Assembly: GCA_002303765.1 (NCBI GenBank)
Contig: DBCB01000023.1
Location: 14,375 to 19,950 of the forward strand
Source of the DNA: Planctomycetaceae bacterium UBA969
GTDB taxonomy: Bacteria > Planctomycetota > Planctomycetia > Gemmatales > Gemmataceae
Direction of reading: 5' to 3'
Length of the DNA stretch: 5,576 nt
In this document: one piece after another, positions 1 to 5,576 of the stretch
Layout: the number at the start of each line of letters is the position of its first letter
Numbering within the stretch: the stretch's first letter is position 1
Position numbers and translations under genes: made by a program
Notes under the pieces: generated by a model
Told to the model about the DNA's origin: nothing
Databases searched by the model: none
Seen by the model: the letters and a program-made list of their open reading frames with translations, nothing else

Positions 1-1053
1 GTGATCGAGCCGCTGAAAAATGCAGGTATCGCTGTAGAGGTATTCGATGGCGGTGAACCCGAACCCACGCTTCCCGCAGTTTTAAAAGCCATCGAAGCTG
101 CCAGAACTTTTGGCCCTGATGGTGTTTGTGGTGTTGGCGGTGGCAGCAATATGGATATGGCAAAGATTGTTGCCAAGGTTCTGGCACACGGGGGCAGCCC
201 TCTGGATTATGTTGGTGATGATCGTTTGCCCGGGCCAATACTTCCTTTAATCTGTGTTCCTACAACTGCAGGCACAGGATCTGAAGTTTCTGGCGCAGAT
301 GTTTTCACCGACCCTTCCACCCAGCTAAAACTAGGATCGCTTAGCAATTACCTTCGCCCTCGCATTGCAATTGTTGATCCGCAAATGTCTGTTTCGTGTC
401 CCAAAAAAGTTACCGCAGATAGCGGCATCGATGCTCTTACTCATGCTATTGAAGCCTTCACCGCAGTGGATAACGAGGTGTTCCCACTTCCCAAGGGCCA
501 GCGTTCGGTCTATCAGGGTAGGCATTTCTTTGGCGATATGGTTGCTGAAAAAGCCATCAAGCTTTGTGGTCAATTTCTTAAGCGTGCTGTCCTTGATGGT
601 AATGATCTCGAAGCTAGAGAAGGCATGGCTTTGGCTGCAACTCTCGGCGGTTTGGCCTTTTCGAATGTGGGCGTTGCTGCCGTTCATGCATTGGAATACC
701 CCATTGGCGGTGCGGTGCATTGTTCGCATGGCGAAGGCAATGGCTTGCTGCTTCCTTATGTGATGAAGTTCAATCTGCCTGAAAGAAAGAAAGAATTTGC
801 ATTGATTGCAAACTGGCTTGGTGAAAGCACACAGGGCCTAGATGAAGATGCTGCAGCAAATAAAGCTGTAGAAGCGGTGGAGAAGTGGCGAAGTGAAATA
901 GGCATCCCCGGGAAGCTGAGTCAGATCGGGGTGAAGGAAAATCAGTTGCACGAATTCGCTGTCAAATCGCATTCGATACAAAGGATTTTAAGAGTGAACC
1001 CGAGAACCACTTCGGTAGAAGATCTTGAGAAAATATTAAGAGATGCTTTTTGA
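1..1053 (+). CDS. Iron-containing alcohol dehydrogenase, 5'-truncated by the window edge
   Basis: This is the C-terminal 350 residues of a group III (Fe-dependent) alcohol dehydrogenase, a cytoplasmic NAD(P)-linked oxidoreductase. Visible motifs are GGGSNMD (residues 46-52, dinucleotide binding), PTTAGTGSEV (87-96), and a metal site of D144, H148, H229 and H243. The spacings D-x3-H and H-x13-H match E. coli FucO. The gene is incomplete at the left: the first codon, GTG, reads as an internal Val of the usual LKNAGIAVEVFDG-type strand, and about 45-50 N-terminal residues of the family are missing. The segment RSVYQGRHFFGD (168-179) and the tract FLKRAV...DLEAREGM (192-209) resemble hydroxyacid-oxoacid transhydrogenase (ADHFE1/HOT) more than FucO. 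Y233 stands where FucO has the active-site His267. Substrate is unknown. The stop lies 6 bp from the stop of the convergent esterase. The family call is firm; a specific activity is not. Confidence 0.93.
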   Translation: MIEPLKNAGIAVEVFDGGEPEPTLPAVLKAIEAARTFGPDGVCGVGGGSNMDMAKIVAKVLAHGGSPLDYVGDDRLPGPILPLICVPTTAGTGSEVSGADVFTDPSTQLKLGSLSNYLRPRIAIVDPQMSVSCPKKVTADSGIDALTHAIEAFTAVDNEVFPLPKGQRSVYQGRHFFGDMVAEKAIKLCGQFLKRAVLDGNDLEAREGMALAATLGGLAFSNVGVAAVHALEYPIGGAVHCSHGEGNGLLLPYVMKFNLPERKKEFALIANWLGESTQGLDEDAAANKAVEAVEKWRSEIGIPGKLSQIGVKENQLHEFAVKSHSIQRILRVNPRTTSVEDLEKILRDAF

Positions 1054-1059
1054 TGAAGA

Positions 1060-1851
1060 CTATGGTTTTCCGAAAAGGAATAAGAGGATTCGATCGAAAC
1101 GATCACGCCAATCGTTTTCGTGATGCTGTCCGCCAACGATTTCTTGATAGTAATAGTTCCATCCAGGAAGCAATCCGATTTGTTCAAGCCTGCTTGCAAG
1201 TAACCGGGTGAGAGTGAAAGGTGGGTTAACGCAACCAGGGTATTTGCCCTCTTCGGTGCCCATGTCGAACCAGATTCTGGAGTTCGATAATCGGGAAGCC
1301 TGAGCTAAAACATCATAAAGAGATTTTTGGTTGGCCCACCAGAGTGAAGCGGAGATTGCGCCACAGAGGCCAAAAACTTCGGGGTAATCGAGTGCCAAGG
1401 TGAGAGAGACAAGTCCGCCAAGGGATGAACCCGCGATGCCACAATTTTCGGGGCCCGCTTTGGTTTGATAGTGTGAATCAATGAAAGGCTTGAGTTCTTC
1501 GGTCAGGAACTTTCCATAATTTCTGGCATTCCCCCCACGCTTCTCTCTCGCATCCCGTTGCAAAGTGTATTCCTCTTCGCGTTGAAGATTGTTATCAACA
1601 CCCACTAAGATTAATGGCCTAAGAAAGCCCTGCCGGATCAGCCGCTCTGCTGTTTTATCGGCTTCCCAAATCGAACCATAAGCTGCATAACGCTTGTCAA
1701 ACATGTTTTGGCCATCATGCAGATAAAGCACCGGATAAGTTGAATCAGGGTTGTAACCCGGAGGCAACCAAACAGCGATAGTGCGCTTATTGTCCAAATT
1801 TTCGGAGTGGAAATCGAAGTGGTAGCGAAGTTGGGAAGTATCTGAAAGCAT
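1060..1851 (-). CDS. Putative esterase, alpha/beta hydrolase (esterase D / enterochelin esterase-like)
   Basis: A 263-residue serine hydrolase of the putative-esterase family (PF00756 type). The conserved LHDGQNMFD block (residues 44-52) supplies the region near the oxyanion hole. The nucleophile elbow GSSLGG (141-146) has S143 as the likely nucleophile. The C-terminal GGQHHENDW (240-248) matches the family pattern GGxHNExxW, with H243 as the catalytic base. An acid is expected in or near DMGTEEG (196-202). No signal peptide or membrane helix is visible, so it is probably cytoplasmic. I chose the ATG at 1851-1849 because it shares its A with the cdd stop (TGATG) and has GGAG eight bases upstream. 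The frame stays open to an ATG at 1920, but that start would add 23 residues unlike the family and overlap cdd by 70 bp. It is the last gene of the deoA-cdd operon and is probably translationally coupled to cdd. Substrate is unknown: related proteins act on carboxylic esters, S-formylglutathione or siderophore esters. Confidence 0.88.
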   Translation of the reverse strand: MLSDTSQLRYHFDFHSENLDNKRTIAVWLPPGYNPDSTYPVLYLHDGQNMFDKRYAAYGSIWEADKTAERLIRQGFLRPLILVGVDNNLQREEEYTLQRDAREKRGGNARNYGKFLTEELKPFIDSHYQTKAGPENCGIAGSSLGGLVSLTLALDYPEVFGLCGAISASLWWANQKSLYDVLAQASRLSNSRIWFDMGTEEGKYPGCVNPPFTLTRLLASRLEQIGLLPGWNYYYQEIVGGQHHENDWRDRFDRILLFLFGKP

Positions 1852-1853
1852 CA
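1849..1853 (-). promoter_or_regulatory. Stop/start overlap TGATG with internal ribosome site (translational coupling)
   Basis: On the minus strand the cdd stop TGA (1853-1851) and the esterase ATG (1851-1849) share one A. Just upstream, within the end of cdd, lies GGAG followed by TTATTCTG and then the ATG: a good Shine-Dalgarno with 8-base spacing. Such overlaps typically let ribosomes finishing the first gene re-initiate on the second. This site decides the esterase start. Confidence 0.8.
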
Positions 1854-2270
1854 GAATAACTCCGATGCTTTTGGTATTTGGATAAATGCTGGCCCGAATG
1901 CCTCGGGAAGCAAATCGCATAACCGATAAAATTTCGTTTCGCCTGAAAGATTCGCAACCCAGAGTTCAAGGTTTGGTGCGAACTCGAAAAGGACTTGCCT
2001 GCATGCACCACATGGTGGGCAGGGGGTTTCAGAATCTGCAACAATTACCATTTGCGTGAAAGTTCGAATCCCAGCAGCAACTGCATTACAAACCGTAGTT
2101 CGCTCTGCGCAAATAGTAAGACCGTAGCTTGCATTTTCAACATTGCATCCAGAAAATATTTTAGCAACAGAACCTCGCAAAGCTGCACCAACCTTGAACC
2201 CAGAATAGGGAGCATAGGCCTTTTCTCTGGCTAATATCGCTGCTGATAGTAATTCTTCGGGCGGTTTCAT
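1851..2270 (-). CDS. cdd: Cytidine deaminase
   Basis: A 139-residue homotetrameric-type cytidine deaminase, close to the 136 residues of the B. subtilis enzyme. It hydrolytically deaminates cytidine and deoxycytidine to uridine and deoxyuridine in the cytoplasm. The zinc-site motifs are complete. CNVENASYGLTICAERT spans 42-58, with C54 as zinc ligand and E56 as proton shuttle. PCPPCGACRQ spans 83-92, with ligands C87 and C90. FKVGAAL (25-31) and LLPEAFGP (120-127) are also typical. The start at 2270 gives a normal family N-terminus (ELLSAAILAREKAYAPYSGF). It is preceded by an AGAGA stretch as a weak ribosome site, and an upstream ATG runs straight into a stop (ATG ACT TAG). It lies 39 bp downstream of deoA on the same strand, so the pair can take (deoxy)cytidine to (deoxy)uridine and then to base plus sugar phosphate. 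Its TGA overlaps the esterase ATG. Confidence 0.97.
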   Translation of the reverse strand: MKPPEELLSAAILAREKAYAPYSGFKVGAALRGSVAKIFSGCNVENASYGLTICAERTTVCNAVAAGIRTFTQMVIVADSETPCPPCGACRQVLFEFAPNLELWVANLSGETKFYRLCDLLPEAFGPAFIQIPKASELF

Positions 2271-2309
2271 GGGTTTCTCTAAGTCATGTTAGTTCATTAA
2301 TACCATGCA

Positions 2310-3614
2310 CTAAAGGATTTCTTCAAGTATCAACCCATTTTCTTTTTGTGGTTGCTCATCAATCACCAAGGCATGAAGGCAAAGCTCCGAAGCCTTTTCC
2401 AACCCTTTGCCATTCCTATGCCTGATTTCCATGATGATATCACCTTTATGAATTTTACAGGAAGGCTTACGATGCAAAATGATTCCAACACCTGCGTCTA
2501 CCGAAGCTTCAGCTTTGTCGCGCCCAGCACCAAGATGGCATGCAGCCCAACCAAGTTTGCTGGCATCAATGGCATTAAGCCAACCAGATTCGCAAGCTTT
2601 AATCTCATGAGTCTCTGAGGAAATAGCAAGAAGATTGGGATCGGCAATTACTCTTGGATCGCCCCCTTGAGCTTGAATCAGGGCTTCAAATTTTGCAAGC
2701 CCCTCGCCTGAAGCAAGTTTATTTCGCACCAATTCAGTTGCTTGATGAATGTCAGGCCGGATGCCCCCCATTTGCACCATCCTCGCAGCAAGATAAACTG
2801 AAAGCTCCGTGGTGTCTGCAGGGCCGTTCCCTTTTAGAATTTCAATGCACTCCTGTATTTCTAGTGCATTTCCAATTTTGTAACCCAGAGGAGAATCCAT
2901 GTTGGTGATAATCGCCTGGCATTGGATGCCAGACTTGCGAGCAGTGTTGACAATTGACTTTGCTAATTTTCTTGCCTTATCGAGTTCCGGCATGAAGGCT
3001 CCCATGCCTGTTTTAACATCCATGATAAGCCCTTGAATGCCTTCTGCAATTTTTTTGCTAAGGATGGAAGCGGTAATCAGGGGGATGGATTCAACCGTTG
3101 CAGTTACATCACGAAGAGAATAAAGAATGCGGTCTGCTGGCGCAATTTCGCTGGTCTGACCAATCATTGCGATCCCTAGAGTGCGCAATATTTTATCGAA
3201 GGAGTTCAGATCCAGACGAACATTAAACCCCGGGATTGATTCGAGTTTGTCAAGCGTGCCCCCTGTATGGCCAAGGCCGCGCCCCGAAATCATGGGAACA
3301 TAAACGCCACACGCTGCAGCAAGTGGCCCAAGAATGATGGAGGTTTTGTCGCCCACGCCCCCGGTGCTGTGCTTGTCGATAGCTGGGCCCGGAAGATCGG
3401 GCCATGAAAGGATTTTTCCGGATGAAGCCATTAGTTGGGTAAGCTTGGAGGTTTCGCGTGTTGTCATGCCTTCGAAAAAAATGGCCATTAACATTGCAGA
3501 TAACTGGTATTCGGGCCATGTACCTTTGGCTGCGCCGGTGACAAAGCTCTGAAGTTCAGATTCCGAAAGAGTAAATCCTTCCCTCTTTTTCCTTATAAGT
3601 TCCGGGATAAGCAT
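2310..3614 (-). CDS. deoA: Thymidine phosphorylase (pyrimidine-nucleoside phosphorylase family)
   Basis: A 434-residue nucleoside phosphorylase II family enzyme. It reversibly cleaves thymidine or deoxyuridine with phosphate into the base and deoxyribose-1-phosphate, in pyrimidine salvage and catabolism. Numbered from the chosen start, the phosphate-site motif KHSTGGVGD (81-89) and SGRGLGHTGGT (110-120) are intact. So are the base-binding residues R168, S183 and K187, which fall at the numbers I recall for Geobacillus PyNP. Order: all-alpha N-terminal domain, glycosyltransferase-like central domain, then a C-terminal PYNP-type domain from about residue 340. The tract PMISGRGLGHTGGTLDKLES is E. 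coli DeoA-like, with Met108 where PyNPs usually have Lys. I chose ATG 3614 because the protein then aligns end to end with B. subtilis Pdp and a G-rich stretch (3630-3625) lies about 10 bases upstream. ATG 3632 is in frame and would add six residues (MGGFQG). It is the first gene of deoA-cdd-esterase and diverges from the metal-efflux operon. Confidence 0.95.
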   Translation of the reverse strand: MLIPELIRKKREGFTLSESELQSFVTGAAKGTWPEYQLSAMLMAIFFEGMTTRETSKLTQLMASSGKILSWPDLPGPAIDKHSTGGVGDKTSIILGPLAAACGVYVPMISGRGLGHTGGTLDKLESIPGFNVRLDLNSFDKILRTLGIAMIGQTSEIAPADRILYSLRDVTATVESIPLITASILSKKIAEGIQGLIMDVKTGMGAFMPELDKARKLAKSIVNTARKSGIQCQAIITNMDSPLGYKIGNALEIQECIEILKGNGPADTTELSVYLAARMVQMGGIRPDIHQATELVRNKLASGEGLAKFEALIQAQGGDPRVIADPNLLAISSETHEIKACESGWLNAIDASKLGWAACHLGAGRDKAEASVDAGVGIILHRKPSCKIHKGDIIMEIRHRNGKGLEKASELCLHALVIDEQPQKENGLILEEIL

Positions 3615-3726
3615 TCCTTGAAATCCCCCCATTAAAATAGCAAGCCCGTGTTTATTATTATCTCATAAAGAGGTATCATCTTAACTTGAAGAGGAAATTA
3701 AAGCGATCTCCAAACGGATGTAAATC
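3615..3726. promoter_or_regulatory. Divergent intergenic region between deoA and the czcB-like gene
   Basis: This 112-bp gap must carry the start signals for both the deoA operon (leftward) and the efflux operon (rightward), unless either is read from elsewhere. It has an AT-rich core (3650-3710). Rightward, TATCAT (3674-3679) is a fair -10 box, but the hexamer 17 bp upstream, TTTATT, matches only half of a sigma70 -35. Leftward, GATAAT (3662-3657) is a possible -10 with no recognisable -35. AAGAGG occurs twice as a direct repeat (3668-3673 and 3689-3694), 21 bp apart or two helix turns, which could be chance. I see no clear operator palindrome or riboswitch. The left end includes the G-run used as the deoA ribosome site. 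Confidence 0.45.
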
Positions 3727-5094
3727 ATGGAACCTGGCATAGTAGTCAAAAAAAACAAAGTACTGGAAGTAATTTATTTTCTTGCCGAATCAATTCCCAC
3801 CTTGTTGGTAAGTGCTGGGTTGTTGGGTATTGGATATTGGGGCGCCACCACAGAATGGACATTTAAATTTCCGGGCATTGCGGAGTCAGATGGCAAAAGT
3901 CAGGAAGAATCAAAAGAAGCTGATACTTCTCTTTGGAAAGTGGAGGGGGGATTAGATAAGTCAAACCCTTACGAAAAAGCAATTCTTACTGCGCCAAGCA
4001 AAGAAGTATTGGATCTTTCCGAGTTGGACTTTCTTACGATTGAATCTCAAGCGCTTATTCAAACCATTTCTGGGACAGGTTACATTGAATTTGATTCGCT
4101 TAGGAAGGGTAGCATCAGTTCCAAGGCGCCCGGTGTGGTTTCTCGGATTTTGAAAAAGCAGGGCGATAAAGTTTTGAAAGGCGAAATAATAGCGCTAATT
4201 GATTCTCCCGATGTAGGCAAAGCCAAAACAGATTTTATGCAATCGCTGGTGCTGAAGGATAACCGGAAAAAATCGATGGAACGTGGCCAGTTAGCAGCGG
4301 CAGTAATTCCGGAAAGGCAGATTCGAGAATTGGAAATGGTGTTCAGGGAAATCGAAATCAAGCTGCTTGCTGATTTACAGGCACTCATCAATTTTGGATT
4401 TACTATTGAAACAGGAGATTATAAAAACCTTTCTGATGTAGATGTCTTTAAAAAAATTTGCGAAATCGGTATTCCAGAGCCCGTTATCAAGGAGCATAAA
4501 GGTTCGCTCTCTGCAAATCTACTTCCCCTAAAAGCCCCGTTTGATGGCCAAATTATCTCCGTGATTAAAGGATTAGGTGAAAATGTTGGCCCAACAGATG
4601 CCCAGTGCATTCTGGCAGATGCATCCAAACTTGTCCTGATTTTTAATCTTCCCTTGGAAGCAGTTCAGTTGGTCAAGGTTGGTCAAGATTTTCGATTCAA
4701 GGCGGAACTTGTTGAAGATCAGATCATCACGGGGAAAATTGACTGGGTCTCACCCGAGCTTGATGATAAAACCCACACGGTTAAGGTGCGTGCTTCTTTT
4801 GCAAACCCTGATGGGAAGGTGCGCCCAAATACTTTTGGGAAAGGCGATATTCAAGTAGGAAAACAAGCGAAAGCTATAATTGTCCCAGATTCCTGTATTC
4901 AATACATGAGTAATAAACCTTTTGTTTTTGTCCGATTGGATGACCTTTCGTTTCAGGCAAAAGCGGTGGAACTGGGAATCCGCAATGGTGATAAAATCCA
5001 AATCACCAAAGGTCTTTTAGCGGGCGAAAAAGTTGTCTTTACAGGGGCCAACATGTTGCGCGCAGAACTCCTCACTAAATTAGAAGTGCAGTAA
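3727..5094 (+). CDS. Heavy-metal RND efflux periplasmic adaptor (membrane-fusion protein, CzcB/CusB type)
   Basis: A 455-residue adaptor that would link an inner-membrane RND pump to an outer-membrane channel. Residues 1-12 are basic. Residues 15-39 form one hydrophobic segment with no lipobox Cys, so it is anchored as a membrane helix with the rest in the periplasm. Residues 50-100 are a charged Lys/Glu/Ser-rich linker. The first lipoyl half-motif is at about 130-162 (APGVVSRILKKQGDKVLKGE, then IALIDSPDVG). A helical hairpin follows at about 163-255, and the second lipoyl half at about 266-300 (APFDGQIISV, GENVGPTDA). The beta-barrel is at about 300-385, with VRASFANPDGKVRPNTFG at 354-371. 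The membrane-proximal domain is at about 385-455, with GLLAGEKVVFTGANMLRAEL at 429-448. No His- or Met-rich metal-binding stretch is seen at the N-terminus, so the metal cannot be guessed. The ATG at 3727 has only a weak GGA eight bases upstream. The pump gene follows after 24 bp. Assignment to the metal branch of RND adaptors rests mainly on that partner. Confidence 0.9.
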   Translation: MEPGIVVKKNKVLEVIYFLAESIPTLLVSAGLLGIGYWGATTEWTFKFPGIAESDGKSQEESKEADTSLWKVEGGLDKSNPYEKAILTAPSKEVLDLSELDFLTIESQALIQTISGTGYIEFDSLRKGSISSKAPGVVSRILKKQGDKVLKGEIIALIDSPDVGKAKTDFMQSLVLKDNRKKSMERGQLAAAVIPERQIRELEMVFREIEIKLLADLQALINFGFTIETGDYKNLSDVDVFKKICEIGIPEPVIKEHKGSLSANLLPLKAPFDGQIISVIKGLGENVGPTDAQCILADASKLVLIFNLPLEAVQLVKVGQDFRFKAELVEDQIITGKIDWVSPELDDKTHTVKVRASFANPDGKVRPNTFGKGDIQVGKQAKAIIVPDSCIQYMSNKPFVFVRLDDLSFQAKAVELGIRNGDKIQITKGLLAGEKVVFTGANMLRAELLTKLEVQ

Positions 5095-5118
5095 TTCAAT
5101 TAAAGCAGGCGAAAAATA

Positions 5119-5576
5119 ATGATTGATGCAATTCTTAAGCTTTCGCTTCGATACCGAATTTTCGTTGTTTTGGGAATGCTGGTGTTTGCAGCTTTTTCGC
5201 TCTGGATGTTGCCTTCGCTAACCATTGATGCTTTTCCCGATACCACCCCCGTACAAGTGCAAATCAATACCTATGCAATAGGCCTTGCTGCTGAAGAAGT
5301 TGAAAGGCAGGTGACCTTCCCCATTGAGCAGGAAATCAATGGTATGCCCAAACTTAATCAACTGAGATCATTGTCGAAATTTGGATTATCTCAGGTGACC
5401 GTAACCTTTGAGGATGGGACAAACATCTATTTTGCCCGCCAGCAAGTTACCGAACGCATTAATAATGCCATCCTACCCGCAGGGGTGGTAAAACCAACTC
5501 TTGGCCCAGTCGCTACCGGTTTAGGCGAAGTTCTTCATTTTATGGTGCAGCCTGCTTCGCCTGAAACAAGCTTGAC
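5119..5576 (+). CDS. Heavy-metal RND efflux pump (CzcA/CusA family), 3'-truncated by the window edge
   Basis: This is the first 152 residues of an inner-membrane proton-driven RND transporter. The family is usually about 1,030-1,070 residues, so roughly one seventh is present. A short cytoplasmic start (MIDAILKLSLRYR) leads into transmembrane helix 1 (about 14-31). The conserved LTIDAFPDTTPVQVQINT (34-51) follows and begins the periplasmic porter domain. Family hallmarks are EEVERQVTFPIE (59-70), RSLSKFGLSQVTVTFEDG (83-100), IYFARQQVTERI (103-114) and LGPVATGLGEV near the cut end. RSLSKFGLSQV is diagnostic for the heavy-metal (HAE-absent) RND branch. The helix-4 residues that separate Co/Zn/Cd from Cu/Ag pumps lie past the edge, so I give no gene symbol. 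AGG at 5107-5109, nine bases before the ATG, is a modest ribosome site. It is co-oriented with the adaptor gene 24 bp upstream, and the two form an operon. Confidence 0.95.
   Translation, partial: MIDAILKLSLRYRIFVVLGMLVFAAFSLWMLPSLTIDAFPDTTPVQVQINTYAIGLAAEEVERQVTFPIEQEINGMPKLNQLRSLSKFGLSQVTVTFEDGTNIYFARQQVTERINNAILPAGVVKPTLGPVATGLGEVLHFMVQPASPETSL

Larger units (their letters stand above)
1060..3614 (-). other. Probable operon deoA-cdd-esterase
   Basis: Three genes on the minus strand follow each other with a 39-bp gap (deoA to cdd) and then a stop/start overlap (cdd to esterase). No terminator-like hairpin is visible in the 39-bp gap. The first two are consecutive steps of pyrimidine nucleoside breakdown, which supports co-transcription. 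The role of the esterase in the pathway is not evident from sequence. Other deo genes (deoC, deoB, purine nucleoside phosphorylase) and a nucleoside transporter are absent from the window. This is an inference from layout. Confidence 0.75.
3727..5576 (+). other. Heavy-metal efflux (CBA-type) operon, left part
   Basis: The adaptor is followed after 24 bp by its pump, the standard order for czcBA/cusBA. No outer-membrane TolC-like factor (CzcC/CusC) precedes the adaptor, and no MerR, ArsR or two-component regulator is in the window. These may lie downstream of the pump or elsewhere. The operon runs off the right edge. Confidence 0.85.

Noticed and set aside
331..763. Two 132-residue open frames inside the dehydrogenase gene (minus 331-729, plus 365-763)
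   Set aside because: Both lie entirely within a strongly conserved gene in other frames. Their translations show no recognisable domain and look like shadow frames.
1064..1080. Possible hairpin GGTTTTCCGAAAAGG near the convergent stops
   Set aside because: The dyad is only TTTTC/GAAAA around a single base. It cannot form a stable loop, has no following T-run, and lies in the esterase coding sequence.
942..1199. Minus-strand 85-residue frame spanning the convergent gene ends
   Set aside because: It overlaps the ends of two real genes in other frames, has no ribosome site or recognisable motif, and is best read as chance.
3250..3552. Open frames on both strands within the 5' part of deoA (minus 3250-3519, plus 3334-3552)
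   Set aside because: They lie inside the most conserved catalytic part of deoA, and their translations resemble no protein family.
3615..3632. deoA start at the ATG of 3632
   Set aside because: It is possible, but upstream there is no Shine-Dalgarno. The added MGGFQG has no counterpart in the family, and the G-run it encodes works better as the ribosome site for ATG 3614.
3651..3679. Sigma70-type promoter TTTATT-17 bp-TATCAT for the efflux operon
   Set aside because: The -10 is 5 of 6 but the -35 is only 3 of 6. In an AT-rich gap this is expected by chance, so it is mentioned within the intergenic entry rather than called as a promoter.
4080..5001. Minus-strand frames of 69-103 residues inside the adaptor gene
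   Set aside because: They are antisense to a clear membrane-fusion protein, with compositions typical of reverse-frame readings and no start context.

Overview
The window reads as ordinary bacterial chromosome: dense genes, short gaps, and G+C in the middle forties by eye. It holds six protein genes, two of them cut by the window edges. I see no RNA gene, mobile element, CRISPR array or phage gene. The heavy-metal RND adaptor and pump imply a Gram-negative cell with two membranes. The adaptor's wording (for example DSPDVGKAKTDF and VKVRASFANPDGKVRPNTFG) and the dehydrogenase's remind me most of Planctomycetota homologues. That is an impression from memory, not a search result.

Layout. (1) Bases 1-1053, plus strand: the C-terminal 350 residues of an iron-type alcohol dehydrogenase whose 5' end lies before the window. 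(2) Bases 1060-3614, minus strand, read right to left: thymidine phosphorylase (deoA), then cytidine deaminase (cdd) 39 bp later, then an esterase of the esterase D/enterochelin-esterase type whose ATG overlaps the cdd stop (TGATG). This looks like one pyrimidine-nucleoside salvage operon with an unexpected hydrolase at its end. It converges on the dehydrogenase gene with only 6 bp between the two stop codons. (3) Bases 3615-3726: a 112-bp divergent intergenic region that must hold the start signals for both directions. (4) Bases 3727-5576, plus strand: a CzcB/CusB-type membrane-fusion protein and, 24 bp later, the first 152 residues of a CzcA/CusA-type proton-driven pump, which runs off the right edge.

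How the genes work together. Cdd deaminates (deoxy)cytidine to (deoxy)uridine. DeoA then splits thymidine or deoxyuridine with phosphate into the base and deoxyribose-1-phosphate. The adaptor and pump would form the inner-membrane and periplasmic parts of a metal-efflux complex. The outer-membrane channel and any regulator are not in view. The metal cannot be assigned, because the decisive pump residues lie beyond the window.

I found no convincing new system. The points most worth a second look are the translational coupling of an esterase to cdd, a Tyr in place of the usual second active-site His in the dehydrogenase, and a Met at the position that helps separate thymidine phosphorylases from broad pyrimidine-nucleoside phosphorylases.
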